From Franzmannia pantelleriensis (GTDB lineage: Bacteria; Pseudomonadota; Gammaproteobacteria; Pseudomonadales; Halomonadaceae), in assembly GCF_900102875.1 (NCBI RefSeq), contig NZ_FNGH01000012.1, positions 62,001-126,000 on the forward strand: a stretch of DNA of 64,000 nucleotides. Direction: 5' to 3'. Below the pieces are notes generated by a model. That model ran no database searches, was not told the DNA's origin, and saw only the letters and a list, made by a program, of their open reading frames with translations. Positions 17,835 to 27,021 of the stretch are shown in pieces; position 1 is the stretch's first letter, and each line of letters starts with the position of its first letter. The position numbers and the translations under genes were made by a program.

Positions 17835-18725
17835 ATGGCGACGCCCCCCACGCTCACCGCTGCCCTGCCCGGCGACCGCCCCCTGCGCGGCATCGGTTTC
17901 ATGCTCGCCGCTGGGCTGCTGTTCGTGCTGCTCGACACCGGCGTCAAGCTGCTCGGCCAGGACTACTCGCCTATCCAGGTGGTGTGGGCGCGCTACGCCG
18001 GCCATATGCTGGTGCTGGGCGGCTATCTGGCCTGGCTAGGGTGGCCGCGCTGCCGCAAGCTGATGCACACCGAGTCGCTACTCGGGCAGGTGCTGCGCGG
18101 CCTGCTGCTGTTCGGCGCCAGCACCTTCGCCTACCTGGCGCTGCGCGACCTGCCGCTGCTGCAGGTCTACGTGGTCAATTTCAGTGCGCCGCTGCTGGTC
18201 ACCCTGCTGGCGATTCCGCTGCTCAAGGAGCGCGTGACGCTCGCTCGGGGTGCGGCGGTGGTGGTGGGTTTCATCGGTGTGATCATCGCCGTGGGGCCGG
18301 TCGACTGGCGCGCCCAGCCGGCGGCGCTGCTGCCGTTCGGCATGACGCTGTGCTTCGCGCTCTACCAGCTGACCACACGGCGCTTCGGCCGCCACGACCA
18401 CCCGCTGACCTCGCTGTTCTACGCCGGCCTGGCCGGCGCCCTGGTCAGCAGCGCCGTGGTGCCGCTGTTCTGGACGCCCATCGCGCTGGGCGACCTGCCG
18501 CTGTTCCTGATGGTCGGGCTGCTAGGCGCAGTCAGCCAGCTGGCGCTGATCCTGGCCATGCGCTGCGCGCCGGCCTCGCTGGTCTCGCCGTTCCTCTACA
18601 CCCAGATCGTATGGGCCTCGCTGTTCGGCTACCTGGTATTCGGCGACGTGCCGCTGCTGCAGGTCTACCTCGGCGCCGTGCTGATCATCGGCGCCGGGAT
18701 ATTTCTCGCTACGCGGCGGACTTGA
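17835..18725 (+). CDS. DMT-superfamily (EamA) transporter
   Basis: Inner-membrane protein of 296 residues with ten predicted helices made of two EamA repeats; the first ends near VGFIGVIIAVGP (about residue 140-155) and the second near QVYLGAVLIIGAGIFLA at the C-terminus. Such proteins export metabolites or amino acids. The ATG follows CAGGAG. It has its own promoter region of about 190 bases and is convergent with the nap operon, with only 7 bases between. The substrate cannot be told from sequence. Confidence 0.82.
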   Translation: MATPPTLTAALPGDRPLRGIGFMLAAGLLFVLLDTGVKLLGQDYSPIQVVWARYAGHMLVLGGYLAWLGWPRCRKLMHTESLLGQVLRGLLLFGASTFAYLALRDLPLLQVYVVNFSAPLLVTLLAIPLLKERVTLARGAAVVVGFIGVIIAVGPVDWRAQPAALLPFGMTLCFALYQLTTRRFGRHDHPLTSLFYAGLAGALVSSAVVPLFWTPIALGDLPLFLMVGLLGAVSQLALILAMRCAPASLVSPFLYTQIVWASLFGYLVFGDVPLLQVYLGAVLIIGAGIFLATRRT

Positions 18726-18732
18726 GCGAAGC

Positions 18733-19416
18733 CTAAGGCGCTGTCAGTTGACTGGGCTTGGCCGCCTCGGCGCGGCCCAGGTGCGTCACCCAGGAGACGA
18801 CATCGGGAATGCCCACCTCCAGGGCGGCCGCCTCGTAGCCGCCATGATGCCCGGCGGGCAGGTCGTGGGCGATGCCCTTGTGACAGTCGATGCAGGTCGC
18901 CTCGCCGCTGGCCAGGGAGGTGGAGTGGGCGCGGGCCGCGCGGCTGCTCTGGGCGGTGAAGTCCATGTGTTCGAACTCATGACAGTTGCGGCACTCCAGC
19001 GAGTCGTTGGCCTCGAGCCGCGCCCACTCGCGCTGGGCCAGCTCCAGGCGTTTCTCTTCGAACTGCTCCTCGGTGCGGATGGTGCCGAATACCCAGCCCC
19101 ACACCTCCTTGGAGGCCTCCATCTTGCGCGCGATCTTGTGGGTCCAGCCGTGGGGCACATGGCAGTCGGCACACTGCGCGCGGACCCCGGAGCGGTTGGT
19201 GTAGTGGATGGTGTCCTGCATTTCACGCAGCGGGTTGCGCTCCATCTCGTGGCAGGCGACACAGAACTGCTGGGTATTGGTGGCCTCCATGGCGGTATTG
19301 AAGCCGCCCCAGAAGATGATCCCGGCGATGAAGCCGCCCAGGGTCAGAAAGCCCAGGCTGAAGTGTACGCTGGGGCGAGTGAGCAGCCGCCAGTAGCGGC
19401 CCAGCCAACGCTTCAT
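18733..19416 (-). CDS. napC: Tetrahaem cytochrome c quinol dehydrogenase of the Nap system
   Basis: Membrane-anchored NapC/NirT cytochrome of 227 residues that takes electrons from quinol and passes them to NapB-NapA. One N-terminal membrane helix (about residues 15-40) is followed by four haem-binding motifs: CVACH, CADCH, CRNCH and CIDCH. The start overlaps the stop of napB (ATGA). It is the last gene of napEFDABC. Confidence 0.95.
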   Translation of the reverse strand: MKRWLGRYWRLLTRPSVHFSLGFLTLGGFIAGIIFWGGFNTAMEATNTQQFCVACHEMERNPLREMQDTIHYTNRSGVRAQCADCHVPHGWTHKIARKMEASKEVWGWVFGTIRTEEQFEEKRLELAQREWARLEANDSLECRNCHEFEHMDFTAQSSRAARAHSTSLASGEATCIDCHKGIAHDLPAGHHGGYEAAALEVGIPDVVSWVTHLGRAEAAKPSQLTAP

Positions 19417-19901
19417 GGCTCACCTCCCTGGCTTTCGCGGAGCATCTCGCCAAGCACCTGGTCGACGGTCTGGAAGCGGTTCTCGACCAGCGGCGTAGCG
19501 TCGGTCTGGGGCACGTGGCACTGGGTGCAGAAGTAGCGGTCGGGGGAGACCGCCGCCAGCACCTGCTTGTGGCGGTCCATGAAGTGGGTGACGCTGACCA
19601 TCGGCGCTCCGGCGCGCACCGCGTTCTCGCGGCTGTGGCAGGTCAGGCACTGGTTGTGGCGCAGGTCGACCTGATAGTCGCGGATCGAGTGCGGCACCAC
19701 CGGCGGCTGCTCGGGGTAGTTGAGCACCTCGCGCCCCGACTCGCGGGACTCGCCGGCCATCGGCGGTGCCGGCAGCGTGTCGGCGACGGTGCCGCCCTGG
19801 CGCAGGCCGTCCGGCGCCGGGGCCCGGTAGTGCTCCTCGGCGAGCGTGATGCCAGCCCAGGCCAGCGCAGTGGAAAGGCATAGAGCGGTAAGCCATTTCA
19901 T
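19413..19901 (-). CDS. napB: Dihaem cytochrome c subunit of periplasmic nitrate reductase
   Basis: Small subunit of 162 residues with an N-terminal signal peptide ([20 protein letters not shown]) and two haem motifs, CLTCH and CTQCH. It passes electrons from NapC to the molybdenum subunit NapA in the periplasm. The ATG follows GGAGAC and was chosen within a longer open frame that runs into napA in another register. Confidence 0.95.
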   Translation of the reverse strand: MKWLTALCLSTALAWAGITLAEEHYRAPAPDGLRQGGTVADTLPAPPMAGESRESGREVLNYPEQPPVVPHSIRDYQVDLRHNQCLTCHSRENAVRAGAPMVSVTHFMDRHKQVLAAVSPDRYFCTQCHVPQTDATPLVENRFQTVDQVLGEMLRESQGGEP

Positions 19902-19924
19902 CGCATGTCTCCTTGCTGGCGGCC

Positions 19925-22429
19925 TCAGGCCAGGTTGAGCAGTTCCAGGCGCACCGCACACTTCTTGAAGTCGGTCTGCTTGGAGATCGGGTCGGTGGCA
20001 TCCAGCACCAGCTTGTTGATCAGGCGGTTGGCGTCGAAGAACGGCACATAGACCAGCCCCTGGGGCGGCCGCACCCGGCCGCGGGTCTCGACCCGCAGGC
20101 GGATCTCGCCGCGGCGGCTGGTGACCTTGACCTCGCTGCCGCGCCGCACGCCCTCGGCGCGGGCGTCCTCGGGGTGCATGTAGAGCAGCGCCTCGGGCAC
20201 CGCGCGGTGCAGCTCGGGGACCCGGCGGGTCATCGAGCCGGTGTGCCAGTGCTCCAGCACCCGACCGGTGCACAGCCAGTAGGGGAAGTCGTCGTCGGGG
20301 CGCTCCGGGGCCGGCTCGTCGGGCACCGCGAAGATCAGCGCGCGGTCGTCGGGCTTGGCGTAGAACTGCACGCCGCGGCCCTCCTCGACGTAGGGGTCGT
20401 AGCCCTCGCGGTAGCGCCACAGGGTCTCCTGGCCGCCGACCACCGGCCAGCGCTTGCCGCGGGTCTGGTGATAGACGTCGAAGTCGTCGAGGTCCTTGCC
20501 CTTGCCGCGGCCGAAGCGGGCGTACTCCTCGAACAGCCCCTTCTGTACGTAGAAGCCCAGCTCCTCGGCCTCCTGGTTGGCGTAGCCCTCCTCCATGTCG
20601 GAGAGCGGGTAGCGGTCGACCTGGCCGTTGGCGTAGAGCAGCTCGAACAGCGTCTTGTCGCGCAGCTCCGGGGCCGCCTCGAGCAGCGCCTCCGGCCACA
20701 CCTCGTCGACGCGGATGCGCTTGGCCAGCGCCAGGGTCTGCCACAGGTCGGAGCGCGCCTCCCCGGGAGCGTTGACCAGCTGGTGGAAGAACTGGGTGCG
20801 CCGCTCGGAGTTGCCGAAGGCGCCCTCCTTCTCGACCCAACTGGCGGCCGGCAGGATCAGGTCGGCGGACTGCGCCGAGGCGGTGGGATAGATGTCCGAG
20901 ACGATCACGAAGGCCTCGGGGTTGCGCCAGCCGGGCAGGATCTCCTCCATGGTGTTGGGCCCGGCATGCATGTTGTTGCACACCTGGGTCCAGTAGACCT
21001 TGATCTCGCCGTCCTTGAGCTTGCGGCTCTGCTCAACGGCGTGGAAGCCGACCCGCTCGGGAACGGTGCCCTCGGGCAGCCGCCAGATCTCCTCGGCGTC
21101 GCGGCGGTGCTCGGGGTTGGTGACCACGCGGTCGGCGGGCAGGCGGTGGGCGAAGGTGCCCACCTCGCGGGCGGTGCCGCAGGCCGAGGGCTGGCCGGTG
21201 AGCGAGAAGGGGCTGTTGCCGGGCTCGGAGATCTTGCCGGTGAGCAGGTGCAGGTTGTAGATCAGGTTGTTCACCCACACCCCACGGGTGTGCTGGTTGA
21301 CGCCCATGGTCCAGAAGGTCATGACCTTGGTGTCGGGCTCGGCGTAGAGCTCGGCAAGCTGCTCCAGGCGACGCTCCGGCACGCCGGACTCCCGCGCGGC
21401 GCGCGCGAGGGTGTAGTCGGCGACGTAGTCGGCGAACTCGTCGAAGTTCATCTCCGACCAGGCGTTGGCGTCGTCGGCGTTGGCCGCGGCCTGCTGCAGC
21501 GGATGCTCGTCGCGCAGGCCGTAGCCGATGTCGTCCACCCCCCGGGCGAAGCCGACGTGGCTATCGACGAAGTCGCGATCGACGTTGCCGCTCTGGATGA
21601 TGTGGTTGGCAATGTAGTTGAGGATCACGATGTCGGCGTTGGGCGTCATCACCATGGGGATGTCGGCCAGGTCGAAGCTGCGATGCTCGTAGGTCGATAG
21701 CACCGCCACCTGGGTGTCCGGGTAGGAGAGCCGGCGGTCGGTGACCCGGGTCCACAGCACCGGGTGCATCTCGGCCATGTTCGAGCCCCACAGCACGAAG
21801 GCATCGGCGTGCTCGATGTCGTCGTAGACGCCCATCGGCTCGTCGGAGCCGAAGCTGCGCATGAAGCCGAACACCGCCGAAGCCATGCAGTGGCGGGCAT
21901 TGGGGTCGATGTTGTTGGAGCGGAAACCGGCCTTGAACAGCTTGCTGGCGGCGTAGCCCTCCCAGATCGTCCACTGCCCGGAGCCGAACATCGCCACGCT
22001 CTCGGGGCCGTGCTCGCGGATCGCCTGCTTGAACTTGTCGGCCATCACGTCCAGCGCCTCGTCCCAGGACACCGGCTCGAAGTCGCCGTCCTTGGCATAG
22101 GCACCGTTGCGCTTGCGCAGCAGCGGCTGGGTCAGGCGATCCTCGCCGTAGAGGATCTTCGACAGGAAGTAGCCCTTGACGCAGTTGAGGCCGCGGTTGA
22201 CCTCTGAGTGGATATCGCCGTGAGTGGCGACGATGCGGTCGTTCTGGGTGGCGACCATCACGCTGCAGCCGACTCCGCAAAAGCGGCACGGCGCCTTGTT
22301 CCAGTTGAGTCGGGTCAGCTCGGCATTGGTGATCAGGTTGGTGGCCCCGGCGGGGATCGCGATCCCCGCGCTGGCGGCGGCCACGGCGGCCGCATTGGCC
22401 TTGACGAATTCGCGGCGTGTCAGCTTCAT
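19925..22429 (-). CDS. napA: Periplasmic nitrate reductase catalytic subunit
   Basis: Molybdenum (bis-MGD) and 4Fe-4S enzyme of 834 residues that reduces nitrate to nitrite in the periplasm. The twin-arginine signal TRREFVK starts at residue 4. The iron-sulfur cysteines are C48, C51, C55 and C83. [15 protein letters not shown] near 212-226 and the C-terminal dinucleotide-binding domain are complete. Its length is normal for NapA. The start overlaps napD by ATGA, so translation is coupled to the NapD chaperone. Confidence 0.97.
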   Translation of the reverse strand: MKLTRREFVKANAAAVAAASAGIAIPAGATNLITNAELTRLNWNKAPCRFCGVGCSVMVATQNDRIVATHGDIHSEVNRGLNCVKGYFLSKILYGEDRLTQPLLRKRNGAYAKDGDFEPVSWDEALDVMADKFKQAIREHGPESVAMFGSGQWTIWEGYAASKLFKAGFRSNNIDPNARHCMASAVFGFMRSFGSDEPMGVYDDIEHADAFVLWGSNMAEMHPVLWTRVTDRRLSYPDTQVAVLSTYEHRSFDLADIPMVMTPNADIVILNYIANHIIQSGNVDRDFVDSHVGFARGVDDIGYGLRDEHPLQQAAANADDANAWSEMNFDEFADYVADYTLARAARESGVPERRLEQLAELYAEPDTKVMTFWTMGVNQHTRGVWVNNLIYNLHLLTGKISEPGNSPFSLTGQPSACGTAREVGTFAHRLPADRVVTNPEHRRDAEEIWRLPEGTVPERVGFHAVEQSRKLKDGEIKVYWTQVCNNMHAGPNTMEEILPGWRNPEAFVIVSDIYPTASAQSADLILPAASWVEKEGAFGNSERRTQFFHQLVNAPGEARSDLWQTLALAKRIRVDEVWPEALLEAAPELRDKTLFELLYANGQVDRYPLSDMEEGYANQEAEELGFYVQKGLFEEYARFGRGKGKDLDDFDVYHQTRGKRWPVVGGQETLWRYREGYDPYVEEGRGVQFYAKPDDRALIFAVPDEPAPERPDDDFPYWLCTGRVLEHWHTGSMTRRVPELHRAVPEALLYMHPEDARAEGVRRGSEVKVTSRRGEIRLRVETRGRVRPPQGLVYVPFFDANRLINKLVLDATDPISKQTDFKKCAVRLELLNLA

Positions 22430-22707
22430 TGTGCCCCCTCATGTGGTTCATCGGCAGTGGCCGGGTCGAGCAGTTGGTGGTAGACCAGCGCCGCACCCAG
22501 CACGCCGGGCCGTGTCTGTACGGCATCGATCAGGTCGAGCGCACGGCTCTCCTGAAAGCTCTCCACCACCGCCACCAGCTTGCCCGTGGCGTCCTCGCCA
22601 CGGACCTCGCAGCCACCGGCGGCATTCAGCCAGGCGGCCACCTCCGCCAGCCGCGACGGCCGGACATGGACGATAAAGCTGGCGATATGCAGCGTCTCTT
22701 GGCTCAT
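22426..22707 (-). CDS. napD: NapD chaperone for NapA
   Basis: Cytoplasmic chaperone of 93 residues that binds the Tat signal of NapA during cofactor loading. [17 protein letters not shown] at the N-terminus is the family mark. It overlaps napF upstream and napA downstream by four bases each. Confidence 0.93.
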   Translation of the reverse strand: MSQETLHIASFIVHVRPSRLAEVAAWLNAAGGCEVRGEDATGKLVAVVESFQESRALDLIDAVQTRPGVLGAALVYHQLLDPATADEPHEGAQ

Positions 22708-23222
22708 CGGCGCGCTCCGGGTTGCCCAGGGCCGTTGTCGGCCAGGGTGATGGCATCATTGGGGCATACCGCCAGGCAGGCCCCGCAGCCGCGGCAGGCG
22801 TCGGCGGCGATCTGCGGCTGCGGCGGGCGACCGAAGGCCGGTGGAAAGCGGATGGCGCGCCACTCGCAGGCGTCCTGGCAGGCCTGGCAGTGGATCTGCG
22901 CCAGCGCCAGGCAGTTGGCCTCGAGCTGCGCGTGCCAGGGGAATGCCTCGCGGCGGGTATCGAAGACGCCCGCCTCGCACACCTCGGCGCAGTCGCCGCA
23001 CAGCGAGCAGCCGTCGGTATCGAAGCGAATCTCGGGGAAACCGCCAGCGCCGCGCACCAGCACGCCCTCCGGGCAGGCCTCGATGCAGGCATCGCAGCCG
23101 GTGCAGCGCTGGGTCAGGTCAGCAGCGGTCCATGGCGGGCGGCGCACAGAGGGGCGGCCGCTCAAGGTACGGAAGAACTGGCGGCGATCCGATTGGCGGT
23201 GAGCCTTGTTGTTATGGGTCAT
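22704..23222 (-). CDS. napF: NapF ferredoxin-type protein
   Basis: Cytoplasmic iron-sulfur protein of 172 residues involved in NapA maturation. Three 4Fe-4S cysteine clusters are visible: CTGCDACIEACP near 39, CSLCGDCAEVCE near 73, and CRGCGACLAVCP near 144. Its N-terminal RRQFFRTLSGRP is a twin-arginine-like stretch seen in NapF but without a following hydrophobic signal. It is the second gene of the operon, 12 bases after napE. Confidence 0.93.
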   Translation of the reverse strand: MTHNNKAHRQSDRRQFFRTLSGRPSVRRPPWTAADLTQRCTGCDACIEACPEGVLVRGAGGFPEIRFDTDGCSLCGDCAEVCEAGVFDTRREAFPWHAQLEANCLALAQIHCQACQDACEWRAIRFPPAFGRPPQPQIAADACRGCGACLAVCPNDAITLADNGPGQPGARR

Positions 23223-23234
23223 GGCGTCACCGAC

Positions 23235-23408
23235 TCAACCCGGGGGGCCGGGCGGGCCGGCAATCATCTGGTAGATCCATACCGCGAAGCCGTAGCTGCC
23301 CACCACCGCTACGGCGAGGATCGGAAACAGCAGCACGCAGATGAACAGAAACAGCTTGAGTTCCTGCCGCTTACGCACCGACGGCGCAACGCTGTCGGGG
23401 TCGCTCAT
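23235..23408 (-). CDS. napE: NapE small membrane protein
   Basis: Membrane protein of 57 residues with one helix (LFLFICVLLFPILAVAVVGS) and the family ending GFAVWIYQMIAGPPGPPG. Its exact function in the Nap system is not settled. The ATG after AAGGAG was chosen; 24 in-frame codons upstream have no ribosome site. It is the first gene of the operon, and an FNR box lies about 90 bases upstream. Confidence 0.88.
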   Translation of the reverse strand: MSDPDSVAPSVRKRQELKLFLFICVLLFPILAVAVVGSYGFAVWIYQMIAGPPGPPG

Positions 23409-23497
23409 GGCACTCTCCTTGCTGGGTATGGGCCTCGCTGGGTGTGACAAACCACCGCATACCCTTGTCAGCCTAGCCAAGCGTGCCGGTATGGCAT

Positions 23498-23511
23498 TTG
23501 ATCGAGATCAA
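23498..23511 (-). promoter_or_regulatory. FNR/ANR-type box upstream of napE
   Basis: TTGATCGAGATCAA matches the FNR consensus TTGAT-N4-ATCAA at every fixed position and is a perfect palindrome. It is centred about 96 bases upstream of the napE start codon, so it can reasonably sit near -41.5 of a transcript. This predicts anaerobic induction of nap. Confidence 0.8.
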
Positions 23512-23537
23512 GGTTTCTTCAGACAGCCTGAAACGCC

Positions 23538-23563
23538 GCGAGCCCGCCATAGGGCGGGCTCGC
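23538..23563 (-). terminator. Probable terminator after aroQ
   Basis: GCGAGCCCGCC pairs perfectly with GGCGGGCTCGC around a three- to four-base loop. It lies 27 bases after the aroQ stop and upstream of the nap promoter. Only a short TTT follows on the minus strand, so termination may be partial. Confidence 0.65.
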
Positions 23564-23589
23564 AGTCGAGCATCATGGCAATGGTCAAC

Positions 23590-24036
23590 TCAGGCGTCGG
23601 CGGCCTTGATCAGGGCGTCCAGCGCGGCCAGGTAGCCCTGGCTGCCGAGGCCGGCAATCACTCCGTCGGCGCGCAGCGAGACGTAGGAGTGGTGGCGGAA
23701 GCTCTCGCGCTTGTGGACGTTGGAGAGATGCACCTCGATGACCTTGCCGTCGAAGGCGTTGAGGGCATCGAGGATCGCCACCGAGGTGTGGGTGAATGCG
23801 GCGGGGTTGATGATGATCGCCGCAGTGCCGTCGAGCCTGGCGGCGTGGATGGCATCGATCAGCGCGCCCTCGTGGTTGCTCTGCAGCGCCTTGACCTCCC
23901 AGCCGTTGAAGGCGGCCTTCTCGTACAGCAGGTTATTGATATCGTCGAGGGTCTCGTGGCCGTAGATCTCCGGCTCGCGGGTGCCCAGCAGGTTGAGGTT
24001 GGGGCCGTGCAGCACCAGCACCTTGGCTTGGCTCAT
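23590..24036 (-). CDS. aroQ: Type II 3-dehydroquinate dehydratase
   Basis: Enzyme of 148 residues that interconverts 3-dehydroquinate and 3-dehydroshikimate. [20 protein letters not shown] at residues 7-26 is the active-site signature with the catalytic tyrosine, and [13 protein letters not shown] near 75-87 and [18 protein letters not shown] near 100-117 complete the site. Its start overlaps the stop of aroE (TGATG). In this place, with quiC and a transporter, it probably serves catabolism of quinate/dehydroquinate rather than aromatic amino acid synthesis. Confidence 0.93.
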   Translation of the reverse strand: MSQAKVLVLHGPNLNLLGTREPEIYGHETLDDINNLLYEKAAFNGWEVKALQSNHEGALIDAIHAARLDGTAAIIINPAAFTHTSVAILDALNAFDGKVIEVHLSNVHKRESFRHHSYVSLRADGVIAGLGSQGYLAALDALIKAADA

Positions 24037-24899
24037 CAGTTCTTCTCCTTGAGCAGTTCACGCCGGTAGTGGGCGAAAAGGGTCGCGGCCTGCTCCTCGG
24101 CGGCGCCGCGCTTGGCGTCATCCTCGCAGAACAGCTTGAAGGCGTCGACGCCCTGGAACACGAATAGGCTGACGCCGCTCATCACGCTGGCACCGGCGGC
24201 CTGGGCCGCGGCCACGAACTCGGTCACCGCCGGCACATAGACGGCATCGAAGATCCAGTGGTGCGCCGCCACCAGTTCCTTGGGCAGCGGGCAGCCGGGG
24301 CTCTTCTCATGGCCGATGGGCGTGCAGTTAACCAGCCCATCGCAGCGCGGCACGGTGGCGGCGAGCTCGTCACGGCCGATGGTCGAGGCGGTGAAGCCCT
24401 GGGCAGCGAGTTCGTCAGCGAGCTGGCGCGACTTGGCCGCATCGAGGTCCATCAGGATCACCTCGCTGGCGCCGAGCTTGCCCAGCGCGAAGGCCGCCGC
24501 CTTGCCCACCCCGCCGGTGCCCAGCAGCAGCACCCGCCCGGGGGCCCGCTCGCCGAGGGTAGCGCGGTAGCCGCTGATGAAACCGGTGAAGTCGGTATTT
24601 TCGGCGACGATCTCGCCGGCCTCGAAGACCAGCGTATTGGCCGCGCCGACCATACGCGCACCCTCAGTCGGCCGAGTGGCCAGGCGCACCGCCTCCTCTT
24701 TCCAGGGAAAGGTCACGTTGACCCCGCGGTAGCCAGCGGCACGCACCTCGTCGACCTGGCTGGCCAGGGAATCGATGGGCTGCTCGTTGGCATCGAACAG
24801 GTCGTAGCTGGCCGGAATCCCGGTCAACTGGCCGAGCCGTACGTGCAGGTCGGGCGAGCTGGAGTTCATGATGGCCTTGCCGATCAAACCCAGTTTCAT
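24036..24899 (-). CDS. aroE: Shikimate / quinate dehydrogenase
   Basis: NAD(P)-dependent dehydrogenase of 287 residues. SSSPDLH near residue 13-19 and [13 protein letters not shown] near 60-72 with the catalytic lysine form the substrate site. ENTDFTGF near 103-110 holds the conserved aspartate, and [19 protein letters not shown] near 130-148 is the nucleotide-binding loop. The ATG after AGGAGATC was chosen within a frame that runs far upstream. It lies in quiC-aroE-aroQ, so a catabolic role on shikimate or quinate is likely. The true substrate and cofactor choice need assay. Confidence 0.87.
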   Translation of the reverse strand: MKLGLIGKAIMNSSSPDLHVRLGQLTGIPASYDLFDANEQPIDSLASQVDEVRAAGYRGVNVTFPWKEEAVRLATRPTEGARMVGAANTLVFEAGEIVAENTDFTGFISGYRATLGERAPGRVLLLGTGGVGKAAAFALGKLGASEVILMDLDAAKSRQLADELAAQGFTASTIGRDELAATVPRCDGLVNCTPIGHEKSPGCPLPKELVAAHHWIFDAVYVPAVTEFVAAAQAAGASVMSGVSLFVFQGVDAFKLFCEDDAKRGAAEEQAATLFAHYRRELLKEKN

Positions 24900-24921
24900 A
24901 GCTGATCTCCTGGTGGCAGCG

Positions 24922-26766
24922 CTAGCGCTGGGCGGATTGGGCGGCGAGCCGGATGCCGGCATTGGCGGCACCGAACTGGTGATAACCGCCGCGGCGCTCG
25001 ACGATCTCGAAGAAGAAGCGTCCCGAGAAGGTCTCGGTATAGGCGTGGAAGAATTCGCCCTCGTCGCTGCGGTCGTAGAGGATATTGCGCGACTGCATGG
25101 CCTCGAGCAGCGCCGCATCGAGGCCATAGCGCGCCTCGAGGTCGTCGTAGTAGTTCTGCGGGATGCGCAATAGCGGCAGGCCGCGCGCCTTGAGCGCATC
25201 GACGCTGGCGAAGATGTCGCGACTGGCAAAGGCGATCTGCTGCACGCCACCCTGGAACTGACTCAGGAAGCGTCCCGGCAACGTCTCGCTGGCCTGGGAG
25301 ACGGTCAGCGGCAGGCGGATCGAGCCCTCGGGGCTGGTCACCGCCTGGCTGAGCATCAACCCATGGGGGTCGACGATCTCGTGCTCGGTCTCGGCGTCGA
25401 AGCCGAATACGGTGCGGTAGAACAGCTGCCAGCCGAGCAGTTGGGTCGCCGGTAGCACATAGGAGAGGTGGTCGACCCGGGTCAGGCCTACCTCGTCACG
25501 GCTGTCCTGGTCGAACAGCTCGAAGTCGGTGCGCCACTGCAGGTCGCTGGCGGCCTCGTCGTCGACCAGATACACCAGGCTACCCTCGATGCCACGCAGT
25601 GCGGGAATCTCCATCTCGCCTTCGCCGACCTGACTACGGAAGGTCTGGGCCTGAAAGGCCTTGGCCCGCGCCAGCGCCTTTTCCACGTCGTCGACCCGGA
25701 AGCCCACCGCACACACCGCGGTGCCGTGCAGCAGGCGAAAGGTGTGGGCAAAACTGTCGGTCTCGAAGTTGAGCACCAGATGCAAGTCGCCCTGCTTCCA
25801 CAGTTCGACGTTCTTCGAGCGGTGGCGTCCCACGTGGCGAAAGCCCAGCGCATCGATAAACTCGCCGAGCGGCGCGGCGCTCTCCTCGTCGAGGGTGAAC
25901 TCGATGAAATGAATGCCGTTATACTGCGGCGCCGGCGGGATGCGGCTGGCCCAGGGGCCCTCCTCGACCAGGTTCTCGAGCAGGATTAGCGAGCGCAAGC
26001 CGTCGCGGGCGGTGGCCTCGGTGGGTCCGGCGCGGAAGGCGTCGTTGAAGATCTCCAGCGATAGCGGGCCGGCGTAGCCGGTCTTGGCCAGCACGGCCAT
26101 GAAGTCGCGCAGCGGCAGGCGGCCCTGGCCGGGGAAGCAGCGGAAGTGACGGCTCCACTGCAGCACGTCCATGTCCAGCTGGGGCGCATCGGCGACCTGC
26201 ACGAAGAAGATCTTGTCGCTGGGAATACGCGCGATGGCCGCGAGATCGTGGCCACGGGAGAGAATATGAAAGCTGTCGAGCACGATACCCAGCGCCGGAT
26301 GATCGGCGCGGCGTACCACCTCCCAGGCGTCGCGGTAGTCGGAAATGTGGCGCCCCCAGGCGAGTGCCTCGAAACCGATGCGGATGCCGCGCTTGGCGGC
26401 ACGCTCGGCCAGCTCGCGCAGGTCGGCCGCGGCCTGGCCGAGGTCGTCCTGGCTCTGCGGCGAGACGTTGCTGCAGACCAGTAGGAAGTCGGTGCCGAGT
26501 TCTTCCATCAGGTCGAACTTGCGCTCGGCTCGCTGCATGTTGCGGCTGCGCTGCGGCTCGGGCATGGCTTCGAAGTCGCGAAACGGCTGGAAGGCAATGA
26601 TCGCCAGCCCCAGCGAGACACACAGCTCGCGAAGCTCGGTGGGAGAGCCGTCGAAGGAGAGCAGGTCGTTCTCGAAGATCTCCACGCCTTCGAAGCCGGC
26701 GCGGGCGATCGCTTCCAGCTTGGTTCTCAGGTCGCCGCTAAGGCAGACGGTGGCAATGGCGCGCAT
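24922..26766 (-). CDS. quiC: 3-dehydroshikimate dehydratase with C-terminal HPPD-like domain
   Basis: Two-domain protein of 614 residues. Residues 1 to about 270 form a xylose-isomerase-like TIM barrel (GFEGVEIFENDL, LGIVLDSFHILSRG, FVQVADAP) with the metal-binding acidic and histidine residues. Residues about 285-600 form a vicinal-oxygen-chelate domain pair like 4-hydroxyphenylpyruvate dioxygenase (GIHFIEFTLDE, GLTRVDHLSYVLP, GVQQIAFASRDIFASV). This is the QuiC1-type enzyme that dehydrates 3-dehydroshikimate to protocatechuate. The ATG follows GGAGGAC. It is first in quiC-aroE-aroQ and supplies the substrate of the pca pathway. Confidence 0.9.
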   Translation of the reverse strand: MRAIATVCLSGDLRTKLEAIARAGFEGVEIFENDLLSFDGSPTELRELCVSLGLAIIAFQPFRDFEAMPEPQRSRNMQRAERKFDLMEELGTDFLLVCSNVSPQSQDDLGQAAADLRELAERAAKRGIRIGFEALAWGRHISDYRDAWEVVRRADHPALGIVLDSFHILSRGHDLAAIARIPSDKIFFVQVADAPQLDMDVLQWSRHFRCFPGQGRLPLRDFMAVLAKTGYAGPLSLEIFNDAFRAGPTEATARDGLRSLILLENLVEEGPWASRIPPAPQYNGIHFIEFTLDEESAAPLGEFIDALGFRHVGRHRSKNVELWKQGDLHLVLNFETDSFAHTFRLLHGTAVCAVGFRVDDVEKALARAKAFQAQTFRSQVGEGEMEIPALRGIEGSLVYLVDDEAASDLQWRTDFELFDQDSRDEVGLTRVDHLSYVLPATQLLGWQLFYRTVFGFDAETEHEIVDPHGLMLSQAVTSPEGSIRLPLTVSQASETLPGRFLSQFQGGVQQIAFASRDIFASVDALKARGLPLLRIPQNYYDDLEARYGLDAALLEAMQSRNILYDRSDEGEFFHAYTETFSGRFFFEIVERRGGYHQFGAANAGIRLAAQSAQR

Positions 26767-26935
26767 GCTGTCCTCCGGGCCGCGGGTGGTGAAGGCGGGC
26801 TCATCCCCTGCGGCAATTGTTTATATGGCACTCTTGATATGGCGATATAAGGCCGTCGCCTGAGAGTCAGGACTCTTATAAGACCTTGGTCGTATCGCCA
26901 TGATCATGCATTGACAGTTCTGGAAAGGGATTCTA

Positions 26936-26973
26936 GTTTGTTCGCTATTAGCACGCAAGTTCGACAACCGAAC
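26936..26973. promoter_or_regulatory. Candidate IclR-type operator between quiC and tctC
   Basis: GTTTGTTCG at 26936-26944 and the inverted repeat GTTCGACAACCGAAC at 26959-26973 lie in the divergent promoter region, about 50-85 bases upstream of the substrate-binding protein gene. The words match those at the pca promoters. Confidence 0.5.
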
Positions 26974-27021
26974 AACCCAACAACGCACTAGCAAAATAAT
27001 CAGACACACCCGGAGGACATC

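Noticed and set aside
19913-21700. A 595-codon open frame on the plus strand opposite napA
   Set aside because: Shadow of napA; composition is biased and no family pattern is seen.
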